Part shown: positions 15,810-24,686 of the stretch, piece after piece | How positions within the stretch are numbered: position 1 is the first letter of the stretch | Layout: each line of letters begins with the position of its first letter | From: an uncultured Eubacteriales bacterium | GTDB taxonomy: Bacteria > Bacillota > Clostridia > Oscillospirales > Oscillospiraceae | Direction of reading: 5' to 3' | Length of the DNA stretch: 64,000 bases | NCBI GenBank assembly: GCA_900545585.1 | Contig: UQZR01000003.1 | Coordinates: 1-64,000 of the forward strand | Position numbers and translations under genes: made by a program | Notes under the pieces: model-generated | What the model was told of the DNA's origin: nothing | Seen by the model: the letters and a program-made list of their open reading frames with translations, nothing else | Databases searched by the model: none

Positions 15810-16463
15810 ATGTATTTCACCTACGGGGAGACAGAGCTCTCCTACCTGCGGCAGAAGGACAAGCGGCTCGGTGAGGTCATCGACCGCGTGGGCCCTGTCC
15901 GCCGCGCGGTAGACACGGATCTGTTTTCCGCCGTGGTCCACCATATCGTGGGCCAGCAGATCTCCACCAAGGCCCAGGCCACCATCTGGCAGCGGATGCA
16001 GGACGCGCTGGGCAGGGTGAACGCCGAGAACGTCCTGGCCGCAGGTGTCCCCCGGCTGCAAGCGCTGGGCATGACCTTCCGCAAGGCGGAATACATCACA
16101 GACTTCGCCGAAAAGGTCCACACCGGCGCCTTTGATCTGGACGCCGTGGCGCACATGCCCGACGCGGAGGCCATCCGCGCCCTGAGCGGCCTGAAGGGCA
16201 TCGGCGTCTGGACAGCGGAGATGATCCTGCTGTTCTGCCTGCAGCGCCCCGACATCCTCAGCTATGACGATCTGGCCATCCTGCGGGGCTTGCGGATGGT
16301 CTACCATCACCGCAGCATCGACCGCAGGCTGTTCGAAAAATACCGCCGCCGTTTCAGTCCCTACGGCAGCGTGGCCAGCCTGTATTTGTGGGCGGTCGCC
16401 GGCGGGGCCATTCCGGAGATGAGGGACTATCAGCCGCCAAAACAGGGGAGGCGCACACCATGA
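15810..16463 (+). CDS. alkA: DNA-3-methyladenine glycosylase II (AlkA-type)
   Basis: 217 residues; ATG 15810 after GGGAGGCGGCAGAC. Excises alkylated bases from DNA. The helix-hairpin-helix GPD domain is complete: VVHHIVGQQISTKAQATIW, the hairpin LSGLKGIGVWTAEMILLF, and the catalytic Asp near RPDILSYDDLAILRGLR. The N-terminal AlkA beta domain is missing, as is normal in short clostridial versions. It overlaps ogt by ATGA, so base excision and direct alkyl reversal are made together. No Ada-like regulator is adjacent. Confidence 0.9.
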   Translation: MYFTYGETELSYLRQKDKRLGEVIDRVGPVRRAVDTDLFSAVVHHIVGQQISTKAQATIWQRMQDALGRVNAENVLAAGVPRLQALGMTFRKAEYITDFAEKVHTGAFDLDAVAHMPDAEAIRALSGLKGIGVWTAEMILLFCLQRPDILSYDDLAILRGLRMVYHHRSIDRRLFEKYRRRFSPYGSVASLYLWAVAGGAIPEMRDYQPPKQGRRTP

Positions 16464-16993
16464 TGTTTACGCAGCATTACGATTCCCCGCTGGGCAGTAT
16501 CCTGCTGACAGCGGATGAGATGGGGCTCACCGGCCTATGGTTCGACGGGCAGAAACACTTCGCTCGTGACCTGCCCGCCCAGCATACGGAGCAGGACACC
16601 CCCGTTCTTTTGGAGGCCAAGCGCTGGCTGGATGTGTACTTCACCGGCAGGGAGCCGGATTTCCTGCCTGCGCTGCACCCCATTGGCTCCGCGTTCCGCC
16701 GCCGCGTGTGGGATCTTCTTCTCCGCGTTCCCTACGGCCAGACCGTCACCTATGGCCAGCTGGCGCAGCAGCTGGCGGCGCAGCAGAGCCTTTCCCATAT
16801 GTCCGCTCAGGCGGTGGGCGGTGCGGTAGGCCACAACGCGATCTCCATCATTATCCCCTGCCACCGCGTGGTGGGCACCGGCGGCAGTCTGACGGGCTAC
16901 GCCGGCGGCATCGACAGAAAGGTGCAGCTGCTGACGCTGGAGCATGCCGATACGTCCGGCTTTTTCGTGCCGAAAAAGAGCACCGCTCCTTGA
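16460..16993 (+). CDS. ogt: Methylated-DNA--protein-cysteine methyltransferase
   Basis: 177 residues, start at the first of two ATGs (16460) overlapping the alkA stop; GGGAGG lies 10 bases before. Transfers O6-alkyl groups from guanine to its own cysteine. The acceptor motif is IIIPCHRVVGTGGSLTGYAGG (Cys in PCHR). The helix-turn-helix (VPYGQTVTYGQLAQQL) and the Asn hinge region (VGGAVGHNAIS) are present, and the N-terminal ribonuclease-like domain (MMFTQHYDSPLGSILLTADEMGLTGLWF) is normal. Length fits the family. A terminator lies at 17012-17041. Confidence 0.95.
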   Translation: MMFTQHYDSPLGSILLTADEMGLTGLWFDGQKHFARDLPAQHTEQDTPVLLEAKRWLDVYFTGREPDFLPALHPIGSAFRRRVWDLLLRVPYGQTVTYGQLAQQLAAQQSLSHMSAQAVGGAVGHNAISIIIPCHRVVGTGGSLTGYAGGIDRKVQLLTLEHADTSGFFVPKKSTAP

Positions 16994-17011
16994 ACCGCCG
17001 CAATAGCAGTA

Positions 17012-17041
17012 GGGAGGGGTCGGCGAAAACCGATCCCTCCC
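17012..17041 (+). terminator. Terminator after ogt
   Basis: GGGAGGGGTCGG (17012-17023) pairs with CCGATCCCTCCC (17030-17041) with one G-U pair; TGTATTTTCC follows. Confidence 0.7.
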
Positions 17042-17145
17042 TGTATTTTCCACATATTTCCCGCGTCGAGTCGCTCCGCGAGTTCCTCTCGCCGGAGTCT
17101 TTTTTCGTTTTTCTTTCCCTCAGTCCCGTTGGCGCGGCTTCGCGC

Positions 17146-18012
17146 TCATGCCTCCGCTGCGGCCCACAGCCGGCGGGTGATGCCCAGAAACAGCTGCGCA
17201 GCCTCCAGGCTTACCGCCTTTTTCTGCAGCGCGTGGATGCGGCGCTCCGGCAAGGGGAACGCCGCCGCCAGCCGCCGCCCGCCTGCGGCGCACAGCCCAT
17301 CGGCCACGCTGCGGGGCACCACGGCCCAGCTGTCCCGCTTGGTCATGAACATCTGCAGCTGGCTCATGATCTCCAGCTGGATCCGGGGCACCGCGTCCAC
17401 ACCCCATAGCTCCTGATGCCAGCGGGCAAACTCGTCGGTCCACTCCACGTACACCTCCTGTCGGACGGGCAGCTCGTCCGGCCCGATGCCGTCGGAATAG
17501 CAGGAGCCTGCCGCGCAGATGAGGGCCATAGGTTCCGTCATCACCAGCTCCGCCCGTATGGCATCGGTGCGGGGCACGTCCGAGGTGAACGCCAGGTCTG
17601 TCTCGCCCCGCAGCAGGCTCTGGCAGGCCGCCTCCACGGTCATGTCCTGTATCTCCAGGTGGATGTCGGGGTGGTCCCGCATGAACTGCTCATACACCGG
17701 CGGCAGCAGATACGTGGACACGCTGTTGAGAGCGGACAGCCGCAGACTGCTTTTTCGGTTCCCAATGGCCAGCATACTGCGCACGATGTCCTGATATTGC
17801 AGGGACAGCTGGTAAAACCGCTTGCCCTCCTCAGTCAGGACCATCTCGCGGCTGCCCTTGTGCCGGAAGAACAGGGGGCACCCCACCTCCTTTTCCAGCG
17901 TCCGCAGACGGATGCTCAGGGATGACTGGCTGATGAACAGCTCCGCCGCCGCCTTGGAGATGCTGTGCTGCTTGCAGACGATGAGAAAAGCCTCGATTCC
18001 CGCGTTTGTCAT
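17146..18012 (-). CDS. LysR-family transcriptional regulator
   Basis: 288 residues. I prefer the ATG at 18012 (MTNAGIEAFLIVCKQHSISKAAAELFISQSSLSIRLRTLEKEVG) because TGAGGCG lies ahead of it; a start five codons earlier lacks a signal. The N-terminal winged helix-turn-helix is intact, followed by a periplasmic-binding-like effector domain (SALNSVSTYLLPPVYEQFMRDHPDIHLEI; ETDLAFTSDVPRTDAI). It is divergent from the EamA transporter with about 115 bases between, the classical arrangement for a LysR regulator and its target. The ligand is unknown. An A+T-rich palindromic stretch with ATTCAATAG in the gap could be its site. Confidence 0.88.
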   Translation of the reverse strand: MTNAGIEAFLIVCKQHSISKAAAELFISQSSLSIRLRTLEKEVGCPLFFRHKGSREMVLTEEGKRFYQLSLQYQDIVRSMLAIGNRKSSLRLSALNSVSTYLLPPVYEQFMRDHPDIHLEIQDMTVEAACQSLLRGETDLAFTSDVPRTDAIRAELVMTEPMALICAAGSCYSDGIGPDELPVRQEVYVEWTDEFARWHQELWGVDAVPRIQLEIMSQLQMFMTKRDSWAVVPRSVADGLCAAGGRRLAAAFPLPERRIHALQKKAVSLEAAQLFLGITRRLWAAAEA

Positions 18013-18129
18013 ATGGTAACGCCTCATTTCTATTGAATCCGCTCAATAGGATAGCATGATAAATTGTATTTTACAACCCCTCTATCTCTCATTATAATAA
18101 GGACGCAATTTGAGGAGGGATATTGACCC

Positions 18130-19029
18130 ATGGAGCATACACCATTGAAAGACCGGCCTTGGATGCCGCTGGCCATGGCCGCCCTGGGGCATATCATCTG
18201 GGGCTTCAGCGTCCTGTTTTCCAAGGTAGCCATGGAGGTGGCCCAGCCGGACGTGCTGCTGTCCATCCGTTTTCTGCTGTCGGCGCTGCTGATGACGCTG
18301 ATGATCCTGTTTGGCAAGGCGAAGGTATCCCTCCGCGGAAAAAATCTGAAGCCGCTGCTTCTGCTGGCCGTCACGGAGCCTATGTACTTCTACTTTGAGA
18401 GCTACGGCATCCTGTATACCAACGCCACGTTCGCAGGCGTGGTGCTGGCGGTGGCGCCGGTGGTGGCCATTCTGCTGTCCGTGCTGTTCCTGAAGGAGTA
18501 CCCCACCCGCCGCCAGGCCGTGTTCTGTCTGCTGCCGGTGGCAGGCGTCATGCTGATGACGGTCTCCGGCAGCTCCATGGGCATCATTCGCCCTCTGGGC
18601 GTGGTGTTCCTGATGGGCGCCTGCCTGACCTCCGGCGCGTATAAAACGGTGAATCGCCGGACGGCTCAGGAGTTCACCGCTTTCGAGCGGACATATGTCG
18701 TGATGCTGGCCTGCGCGGCGGCGTTCACCCTATCGGCCCTCCGTACCATCAAGGGCGACCTCGCCGCCTACGTGCGGCCGTTGTCGGATCCGAAGTTCCT
18801 GATCTGCGTGGTGGTGCTGAGCCTGTTCTGCTCCATCCTCTGCAACAACATGGTCAACTACGCGGCGGGGAAGATGTCCGTGGTGAAGCTGTCGTCCCTG
18901 GGATCTCTGACCACCCTGTGTTCCATGTTTGCAGGCGTAGTTCTCCTGCATGAGCCGCTGACGCCCGCCCTGCTGCTGGGTTCGGTGCTGATCCTGGTAG
19001 GCATCCGTCAGGTCACGAAGCAGCAGTAA
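18130..19029 (+). CDS. EamA/DMT-family transporter
   Basis: 299 residues with ten hydrophobic segments in two EamA repeats. The first is at about residues 14-140 (LGHIIWGFSVLFSKVAMEVAQPDVLLSIRFLLSALLMTLMIL ... NATFAGVVLAVAPVVAILLSVLFLKEYPTRRQ). The second is at about 155-295 (PLGVVFLMGACLTSGAYKTVNRR ... VVKLSSLGSLTTLCSMFAGVVLLHEPLTPALLLGSVLILVGI). Members export or import amino acids and other metabolites across the inner membrane; the substrate cannot be told. ATG follows GAGGAGGGATATTGACCC. Probably controlled by the divergent LysR protein. A bidirectional terminator follows. Confidence 0.92.
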   Translation: MEHTPLKDRPWMPLAMAALGHIIWGFSVLFSKVAMEVAQPDVLLSIRFLLSALLMTLMILFGKAKVSLRGKNLKPLLLLAVTEPMYFYFESYGILYTNATFAGVVLAVAPVVAILLSVLFLKEYPTRRQAVFCLLPVAGVMLMTVSGSSMGIIRPLGVVFLMGACLTSGAYKTVNRRTAQEFTAFERTYVVMLACAAAFTLSALRTIKGDLAAYVRPLSDPKFLICVVVLSLFCSILCNNMVNYAAGKMSVVKLSSLGSLTTLCSMFAGVVLLHEPLTPALLLGSVLILVGIRQVTKQQ

Positions 19030-19036
19030 TTCGCAT

Positions 19037-19071
19037 AAAAACGGGAAAGCTCAGGAGAGCTTTCCCGTTTT
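19037..19071. terminator. Bidirectional terminator between EamA and MgtE genes
   Basis: AAAACGGGAAAGCT and AGCTTTCCCGTTTT form a perfect stem with T-rich ends on both strands, between two convergent genes. Confidence 0.85.
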
Positions 19072-19074
19072 CCC

Positions 19075-20100
19075 TTAGATATGAAACATATTCACCAGGA
19101 ACACCAGCGCCAGCCCATAGTAGGTCACCACGGCCACCAGATCGTTGACGGTGGTGATCAGCGGGCCGGAGGCCACGGCGGGGTCGATGCGGATCCTGTG
19201 GAACAGCATAGGAATAAGAGTTCCCACCAGACTGGAGATGACCATGGCCACCACCAGCGACACCCCCACGCAGCCGGAGATGAGGAATGCGGACAGCCAC
19301 GCGTAGCCCTTGCACACGCGGACGTAGACGCCCAGGAACGCCAGAGCCATTACGCCCAGGCACCCGCCGTTCAGCAGGCCCACCCGCATCTCCTTGCCCA
19401 GCAGGGCCAGTTCTTCCCGCCACGTCAGCTTCTCGTCCATCAGCACGCGGATGGTGACGGCCAGCGACTGGGTGCCCACGTTGCCCGCCATGTCCAGCAC
19501 CAGCGACTGGAAGCAGATGACGACAGGCAGCACCGCCACCACCGACTCGAAAACACCCACCACGGACGATACGCCCATACCCAGAAAAAGCAGGGCGATG
19601 AGCCACGGCAGCCGCTTCTTCATGCTGACCAGCACCGGCTCCCGCAGGTCCTCCTCCGAGGTCAGGCCGCCCAGTTTGGCGTAGTCGTCGCCCATGGCGT
19701 CGTCCACCAGTTCCACCAGCTCCTGCACCGTCAGGACGCCCGCGATATGGCGGTCCTCCGTCAACACCGGCAAGGAGTCCTCCTCGTAGTCCGCGATGCG
19801 CTCCGCGCAGTCCGCCGTCCGCTCATTGGCGAAAACGTAGGGATAGCCGCGGCGGATGATGTCCGCCAATCGATCGTTTTCCCGTGCAATGATGAGATCC
19901 TTCAGGTCGATGGCGCCGGCGTACACACCGCCTGCATCCACCACATACAGCGTGGCGATGTTGTCGTGGACTCCCGCCTGCCGCACCAGCTCGCTCATGG
20001 CCTCGCGGATGGTCAGCGTGTCGCGGATGCACACAAAGTTGCCGCTCATCCGGCTGCCGATATCCTGGGTCAGATCCTTCTTTACCATATTGTTCATCAT
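19075..20100 (-). CDS. MgtE-type magnesium transporter lacking the N-terminal domain
   Basis: 341 residues from the ATG at 20100 (AAAGGAGGACACGACT upstream). Two CBS domains (about 30-150: FVCIRDTLTIREAMSELVRQ; DSLPVLTEDRHIAGVLTVQELVELVDDAM) precede five membrane segments with the MgtE pore signatures (LVLDMAGNVGTQSLAVTIR; GTLIPMLFHRIRIDPAVASGPLITTVNDL). Full MgtE is about 450 residues and starts with a superhelical N domain that gates on magnesium; this protein has only about 30 residues before the CBS pair. Such shortened forms occur in clostridia. The upstream leader is long and structured (20137-20340), suggesting metal-responsive control. Confidence 0.9.
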   Translation of the reverse strand: MMNNMVKKDLTQDIGSRMSGNFVCIRDTLTIREAMSELVRQAGVHDNIATLYVVDAGGVYAGAIDLKDLIIARENDRLADIIRRGYPYVFANERTADCAERIADYEEDSLPVLTEDRHIAGVLTVQELVELVDDAMGDDYAKLGGLTSEEDLREPVLVSMKKRLPWLIALLFLGMGVSSVVGVFESVVAVLPVVICFQSLVLDMAGNVGTQSLAVTIRVLMDEKLTWREELALLGKEMRVGLLNGGCLGVMALAFLGVYVRVCKGYAWLSAFLISGCVGVSLVVAMVISSLVGTLIPMLFHRIRIDPAVASGPLITTVNDLVAVVTYYGLALVFLVNMFHI

Positions 20101-20136
20101 AGTCGTGTCCTCCTTTGGCTCTGAAAATAGGCGCAA

Positions 20137-20340
20137 AAATGCACCGCCTCAGCGATAGATGCCGCAGCAAGACGCCTGAGATGCGGTGCAGAAGAACACG
20201 ACAAAATGGAATGTGGTCAGTTCAAGTCCATGAATGACCGCATCCGAAGCCCATATTCCCACGCGCCGCACATCCGGCTTCGTCCTGTACTTCCGCAGCT
20301 ATCCATGAACCTTCACCTCCGTTCAAAATTCGCCTTTTCG
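20137..20340 (-). ncRNA. Structured 5' leader of the MgtE gene, M-box riboswitch candidate
   Basis: On the minus strand the leader contains GGAGGTGAAGGTTCATGGA then TAGCTGCGG, loosely like the conserved GGTGAGG...GCTGC segments of the magnesium M-box. It ends in a terminator-like stem (CACCGC..CTCAG pairing with CTGAG-GCGGTG, followed by CATTTTTG) just before the gene. A magnesium transporter gene behind a leader that ends in a terminator fits a riboswitch. The match to the M-box consensus is partial, so another metal riboswitch class or a novel one is possible. Confidence 0.5.
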
Positions 20341-20500
20341 GCGTACCGCTCCATGGTAGCAGTGTCGTCGGGAAATGTCAACCTTTTTTCGCGGCCCTCT
20401 CCCGCGCAAAAATTTTCAAATGCATCTTGACAGAAAGCCAGGTGCAGGTACTATTATGAAAATACAACAGGGAAACTTGAAACGCAAGGAGTGGTTTACG

Positions 20501-21040
20501 ATGAATAAAAAGGTACGGATCATTTCCTCCAGTCCCCGCAGGGGCGGCAATTCCGAGACACTGGCAGCGGCGTTTGCCGAAGGCGCACAGGCGGCAGGGC
20601 ATCAGGTGGAAACCGTGTATCTGCGGGAAAAGCAGATCGGCTACTGCAAGGGCTGCTTCGCCTGTCACGAGCTGGGACACTGTGTCCTCCGGGACGACGC
20701 CGCGGCGATCATCGCCAAAATGCACGACGCCGATGTGCTGGTATTCGCAACGCCCGTCTACTATTACTGCGTCAGCGGTCAGCTCAAGACCCTGCTGGAT
20801 CGCGCCAACCCGCTGTACGACAGCGACTATGCCTTTACGAAAGCCTATCTGCTGGCGACGGCGGCGGAGGACGCGCCGGAGACCTTCGATGGCACGGAGA
20901 AGGCCGTGCAGGGCTGGGTGGACTGCTTCCCCCGCTGCACACTGGCAGGCACGGTGTTCGCAGGCGGCGTGAACGGCGTGGGCGAGATCGCCGGGCATCC
21001 CGCGCTGGAGCAGGCCTATCAGATGGGCAAAGAAGTCTGA
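20501..21040 (+). CDS. Flavodoxin-like NAD(P)H-dependent FMN oxidoreductase
   Basis: 179 residues from ATG 20501 (GCAAGGAGTGGTTTACG ahead; the longer frame lacks a signal). The FMN-phosphate loop is IISSSPRRGGNSETLAAAF. A Cys pair (YCKGCFACHELGHCVLRDD) is typical of the iron-sulfur flavoprotein/WrbA-like family in anaerobes. VLVFATPVYYYCVSGQLKTLLDR is the second flavin loop. These enzymes reduce quinones, nitro or azo compounds or handle electrons; the substrate is unknown. The N-terminal cysteines suggest a disulfide or a small cluster. A bidirectional terminator follows. Confidence 0.85.
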   Translation: MNKKVRIISSSPRRGGNSETLAAAFAEGAQAAGHQVETVYLREKQIGYCKGCFACHELGHCVLRDDAAAIIAKMHDADVLVFATPVYYYCVSGQLKTLLDRANPLYDSDYAFTKAYLLATAAEDAPETFDGTEKAVQGWVDCFPRCTLAGTVFAGGVNGVGEIAGHPALEQAYQMGKEV

Positions 21041-21084
21041 TAAGACAACATCTGAAGCACTTCCCTCAACCGCGCAAATATAGC

Positions 21085-21123
21085 AAGTCCCCAAGCCGTT
21101 TTGACGCAACGGCTTGGGGACTT
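21085..21123. terminator. Terminator after the flavoprotein gene
   Basis: A 16-bp perfect stem (AAGTCCCCAAGCCGTT and AACGGCTTGGGGACTT), loop 7, followed by TTTTTC; it serves the rightward gene and possibly the leftward zinc-ribbon gene. Confidence 0.85.
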
Positions 21124-21148
21124 TTTCGGTCGGAAACGGCAGCTTCGC

Positions 21149-21364
21149 TCAATACTTGAGCATGACCGTCCTGCATTCCTCGCAGATGGACGCCGGAACT
21201 CTCGTCCGGTGGCTGGCCTTGAGGTCTGTGATCTTCACAAAGCCATCGGCATTCTTCGCGTTCTCAAATACACCCGGCACCTCGTTTGCAAAGCTGAACG
21301 CGCCGTCCTTGCTGCAAAAGAGGTATCCCTCCCGCATTTCCTTTCCACATTCGGGACATTTCAT
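21149..21364 (-). CDS. Zinc-ribbon protein (PF20097/DUF6487-like)
   Basis: 71 residues. Starts MKCPECGKEMREGYLFCSKDGAFSF and ends CEECRTVMLKY: four cysteines in two CxxC pairs, giving one zinc ribbon. This small family is widespread in clostridia and has no assigned function; binding of a nucleic acid or a partner protein is possible. It starts 15 bases after the end of the XRE-AbrB gene on the same strand, so the two are probably one transcript. Confidence 0.75.
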   Translation of the reverse strand: MKCPECGKEMREGYLFCSKDGAFSFANEVPGVFENAKNADGFVKITDLKASHRTRVPASICEECRTVMLKY

Positions 21365-21378
21365 GATCGCACCTTCTT

Positions 21379-21816
21379 TTATTCGTTGGATTTCTGACCT
21401 GCACGCAGGGCCTCCTGCATCCGCTCCTCAAAGACCTCCGCCTTGATGAGCGCGATGCCCTGCTCCTCGTCGCCGAGGACGACCAGGCGGTCGCCTTCGC
21501 TCAGATGGAAGGTATCCCGCGCTGCCTTGGGGATGACGATCTGCCCCTTGGTGCCCATCGCCACCGTTCCCCACAGGTGCTTGCCCACCGGGGCGGGCGC
21601 CACCCGCGTCCTGCCGATCTCCTCATCCTGATGGACGAGGGCATCGATAGCGACCCCGTAGAATTTTGCCAGCCAGTCGCATTTTTCAATGTCGGGGATC
21701 GTTTCGCCCTGCTCCCACTTGGAGTAGGACTGGCGCGAGATGCCGATGACCTCCGCCACCTCCTCCTGCGTCATACCGCGGAGGTTTCGCAGGAGCGCCA
21801 GATTCTCTGCCAGCAT
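21379..21816 (-). CDS. XRE-family regulator with C-terminal AbrB-like domain
   Basis: 145 residues from ATG 21816 (CAAGGAGGTGGTCAAT upstream). The N-terminal helix-turn-helix is residues 1-55 (LALLRNLRGMTQEEVAEVIGISRQSYSKWEQGETIPDIEKC). Residues 80-125 form an AbrB/MazE-type swapped-hairpin domain (GTVAMGTKGQIVIPKAARDTFHLSEGDRLVVLGDEEQGIALIK). Two DNA-binding folds in one protein suggest a transcription regulator that binds bipartite sites. Targets unknown; the co-transcribed zinc-ribbon gene is the obvious neighbour. Confidence 0.88.
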   Translation of the reverse strand: MLAENLALLRNLRGMTQEEVAEVIGISRQSYSKWEQGETIPDIEKCDWLAKFYGVAIDALVHQDEEIGRTRVAPAPVGKHLWGTVAMGTKGQIVIPKAARDTFHLSEGDRLVVLGDEEQGIALIKAEVFEERMQEALRAGQKSNE

Positions 21817-21900
21817 ATTGACCACCTCCTTGTCTGTGCCATCATTATACAGCACACAAAGGAAAGCTTCCACCATCCAAACTTGTCAGAAAAGTGCTTT

Positions 21901-21931
21901 ATGTGTTCGTTTTGCCTGCGCGATCATGCCG
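21901..21931 (+). repeat. 31-bp direct repeat, copy 1
   Basis: Begins ATGTGTTCGTTTTGCCTGCG and ends GATCATGCCG. It differs at one base from 38500-38530. It sits at the left edge of the surface-protein island, downstream of the 904-residue gene. Confidence 0.75.
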
Positions 21932-21971
21932 TTTAGAAGCTGTCTTCTCAGCCTCTCTCCTCGCGATTCAA

Positions 21972-24686
21972 TTATCTGTTGTACTTTTTTCTGCTGACAA
22001 CCGTTGTGCCGATGGCTGCGCCGCCGCTGGCAAACAGCAGAGCGATCCACAGCGCAAGGTTGCTTGTGTCGCCGGTACCCGGCGATTTGGGATCGTCCTC
22101 CGGCTTCGCCGATGCGGAACCGCTCTTCCGCTTCGCCGTTACGGTGTCGGCTCTTCTGATCTCCTTTGTACCGTCCCTGTCGCTGAAATACCTGCCGCAG
22201 CCTTCGCAGTACCAATACTCGATATTGCCCTCGGCGACCCAGGTCGCCGCCTTTGCCGGGATGTGCTTTAAGTCGGCGTGGTTCTCCGCGTCAAGCTTGC
22301 CGTATTCCGCACCGCAGACCGCGCACTTTGCCTTGTCCCTACAGGTCGCTTTCCCGCCGGAGCAGTCTTTGGTTTCGGAACCAGCGCAGCCGTCTACCGT
22401 GCATTTTCGGGTGTGCGTACCGTCGCCGTTGGACGCCCATTCACCGTAAGTGTGCCCGTCGTTGACCGTCACGGTCATTTCTGTGGTATTGCCGGCCTTG
22501 TCGGCAACTATGATCTTCTGTCCGCCGTTTGCCGGAGCAAGGCGGAAGCTGTCGCTTTCGTCAAGCTCGACCGTTGTGCCGTTTACGGTAACGGTATCTA
22601 TATACTTCTCGGTAATTGCAACCGTCCGTGCTCCACAATAGGTCTTGCCGTTTTCTACGCCGCTGATGACAGGCTGCACATTGTCAAGCGTCAGGCGGTC
22701 GGAACGAAGATAGGTTATGTTCAGGCTCGCGTCAACAAGCATTACATAAACAATATACTCTCCGTTGGGTTCTATGCGGAACGGCTCATCGTACCCACGG
22801 TACACAAGAGATTCCAGCTCCTCTTCGGAGAGATCCTGATCGGTCACCAAATAGGAGATAAATACGGTTCCGCTGTTGTCGGCGGCGTTTATCGTTACCT
22901 CCTGCGCATCCTTAAAGAACAGCCCGAAGGTGAGCTTATTCAAGAATTCCTGCCATTTATCTGTGCCTATGATAATTTCGCCCGTCGGCTTTTCGATGTC
23001 TTTCCAACGTGCGGTGATTGTGATGTTTTCCGCAGGCATGGTTGCGGGGATCACCTTATCCCAACCGATGAAAGTATAACCCTCTCTTATCGGGTCGTCG
23101 GGCCGGATGGCCGCCTCGCCCGCCTGGACGATCTGCTTGGCATAGGTCCCGCCCAGCTTTCCGTACTTATAAGTCACGGTGACGGGCTTGCCGTTGGGGT
23201 TGGGGATGTTGGTCTTGTCAGTAAGCTCGCTGCCGGTGTTCATGGGCTTGCCGCTGAGCTTTGCGGTCTTTTCCATAGTCAGCCCGCCATAGAATGTGCC
23301 GCCGGAGACATGGCACTCCGTGCGGACGGGTTTGTAAAAGCTGCCGCCGGAGAGGTTGCTGCAGAATTTCCAATAGTTATACTTGGATACGTCGGCCATG
23401 TCGTCACGAGGATCCAGCACGGTGACGCTGCCATGGAAAATACCGCCCCGGATGTCGCCCTCGCAGTAGACATCGCCGGTGAAGACTGTGGTAGGCTTCC
23501 CGTCCGTGTGGTCGATGGCGTTGGTGGCCTTTACGGAGTCTAAGTAGTTATTTTTTGTGCCAATCTTGTTCGTTCCCACATACACCGTGCCCTCCACCCG
23601 GCCGCCGTTGGCATAGAGGAAGTTGCCGGGATAGTTGACGATAAGGGGGTTGTCAAGATCCGTATAGACTGCGGCGCCGTATTCGATGGCGCCTGCCTCG
23701 GTATCGTCCTTTTCGGTGGCCGTGCAGCCCGTGATGCGGGCGTTCTCCCCCAGCTCCAACTCGGCAAAGCCGATCAGGGCCACGCCGCCGCCGCGTTTCG
23801 CCTCGCAGCCGGAGATCACAGCGTCCAGAACAGACACCGGGCCGTTTGTGTGGCCGCCGATATACAGGCCGCCGCCGCGTCCGCTTGCCTTGCAGTTCTC
23901 GATGCGGCCGCCGGTGATCCGGGCGGTGCAGGAAACTGCGGCGATGCCGCCGCCGGACATGGCAGAGCAGCCGGCGATGACGCCGCCGGACATGGTGACG
24001 GAGCCGGCCTTGGCATAGATCGCGCCGCCGCTGGCACCGTAATCGGCTGAGACAGCGCAGTTCCGGATGGCGCCGCCGGTCATGGTGACGGAGCCGCCCT
24101 CGGCATAGATGCCGCCGCCGAACGCTTGATTCGCTCCGCTCTGGACGCCGCAGGCATAGATGGTGCCGCCCGCCAGCACGAAGGATGCACCCGTCTCCAC
24201 ATACACGCCGCCGCCATAGTAATTGTAGGACTGTCCCGCGCCATTGTCATACTTAAACCCCTTGCCGCCGGTGATGAGGCCGCCTGCCGGGAGCGCCGCG
24301 TCGGTATGGGCCGCCGCGGGGTCGCTGTCGTCCAGCGTCAGGGTGCTGCCGCTGGTGACGCGGAAGATGCTGTCGGGCTCCGCTTCTTCGGCATAGCGCA
24401 GCACATAGCCGTTCAAATCTACCGTGGCCTCGCCCGTGACCGTCAGTGTGCCGGAGATGGTCACGTCCTCCGCCAGCGTATACACGCCGTCTCCCAGGCC
24501 GTTGGCCAGATAGGTGTCGATGTTGTCCGCTTTCAGCTTTGTTCCGGCGGTTCTGGCAAGCGCCCGCGCTGATACGCCGGTATCCTCGCCCACGGTGTAG
24601 GCCGAGTCCTCCGCCAGTGCCGTCACCGGCAGCAGCGTCAACACCATGCAGCACATGAGCAGGATACTAAGTATTCGTTTCTTCAT
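21972..24686 (-). CDS. Cell-wall-anchored surface protein with beta-helix region
   Basis: 904 residues. Signal peptide 1-25 (MKKRILSILLMCCMVLTLLPVTALA). Residues about 60-330 are Gly-rich tandem turns (GGGIYAEGGSVTMTGGAIRNC; GGAIYAKAGSVTMSGGVIAGC), a right-handed beta-helix pattern as in polymorphic outer-surface proteins. An InlB-type B repeat (YTFIGWDKVIPATMP) is near 540, Ig-like modules near 570-740, and a cysteine-pair module (CTVDGCAGSETKDC; CGAEYGKLDAENHADLKH) near 760-850. The C-terminus is a sorting signal (SPGTGDTSNLALWIALLF, then SRKKYNR). Expected to be linked to peptidoglycan by sortase. Its ATG overlaps the TetR stop as ATGA, so the two are coupled. Confidence 0.88.
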   Translation of the reverse strand: MKKRILSILLMCCMVLTLLPVTALAEDSAYTVGEDTGVSARALARTAGTKLKADNIDTYLANGLGDGVYTLAEDVTISGTLTVTGEATVDLNGYVLRYAEEAEPDSIFRVTSGSTLTLDDSDPAAAHTDAALPAGGLITGGKGFKYDNGAGQSYNYYGGGVYVETGASFVLAGGTIYACGVQSGANQAFGGGIYAEGGSVTMTGGAIRNCAVSADYGASGGAIYAKAGSVTMSGGVIAGCSAMSGGGIAAVSCTARITGGRIENCKASGRGGGLYIGGHTNGPVSVLDAVISGCEAKRGGGVALIGFAELELGENARITGCTATEKDDTEAGAIEYGAAVYTDLDNPLIVNYPGNFLYANGGRVEGTVYVGTNKIGTKNNYLDSVKATNAIDHTDGKPTTVFTGDVYCEGDIRGGIFHGSVTVLDPRDDMADVSKYNYWKFCSNLSGGSFYKPVRTECHVSGGTFYGGLTMEKTAKLSGKPMNTGSELTDKTNIPNPNGKPVTVTYKYGKLGGTYAKQIVQAGEAAIRPDDPIREGYTFIGWDKVIPATMPAENITITARWKDIEKPTGEIIIGTDKWQEFLNKLTFGLFFKDAQEVTINAADNSGTVFISYLVTDQDLSEEELESLVYRGYDEPFRIEPNGEYIVYVMLVDASLNITYLRSDRLTLDNVQPVISGVENGKTYCGARTVAITEKYIDTVTVNGTTVELDESDSFRLAPANGGQKIIVADKAGNTTEMTVTVNDGHTYGEWASNGDGTHTRKCTVDGCAGSETKDCSGGKATCRDKAKCAVCGAEYGKLDAENHADLKHIPAKAATWVAEGNIEYWYCEGCGRYFSDRDGTKEIRRADTVTAKRKSGSASAKPEDDPKSPGTGDTSNLALWIALLFASGGAAIGTTVVSRKKYNR

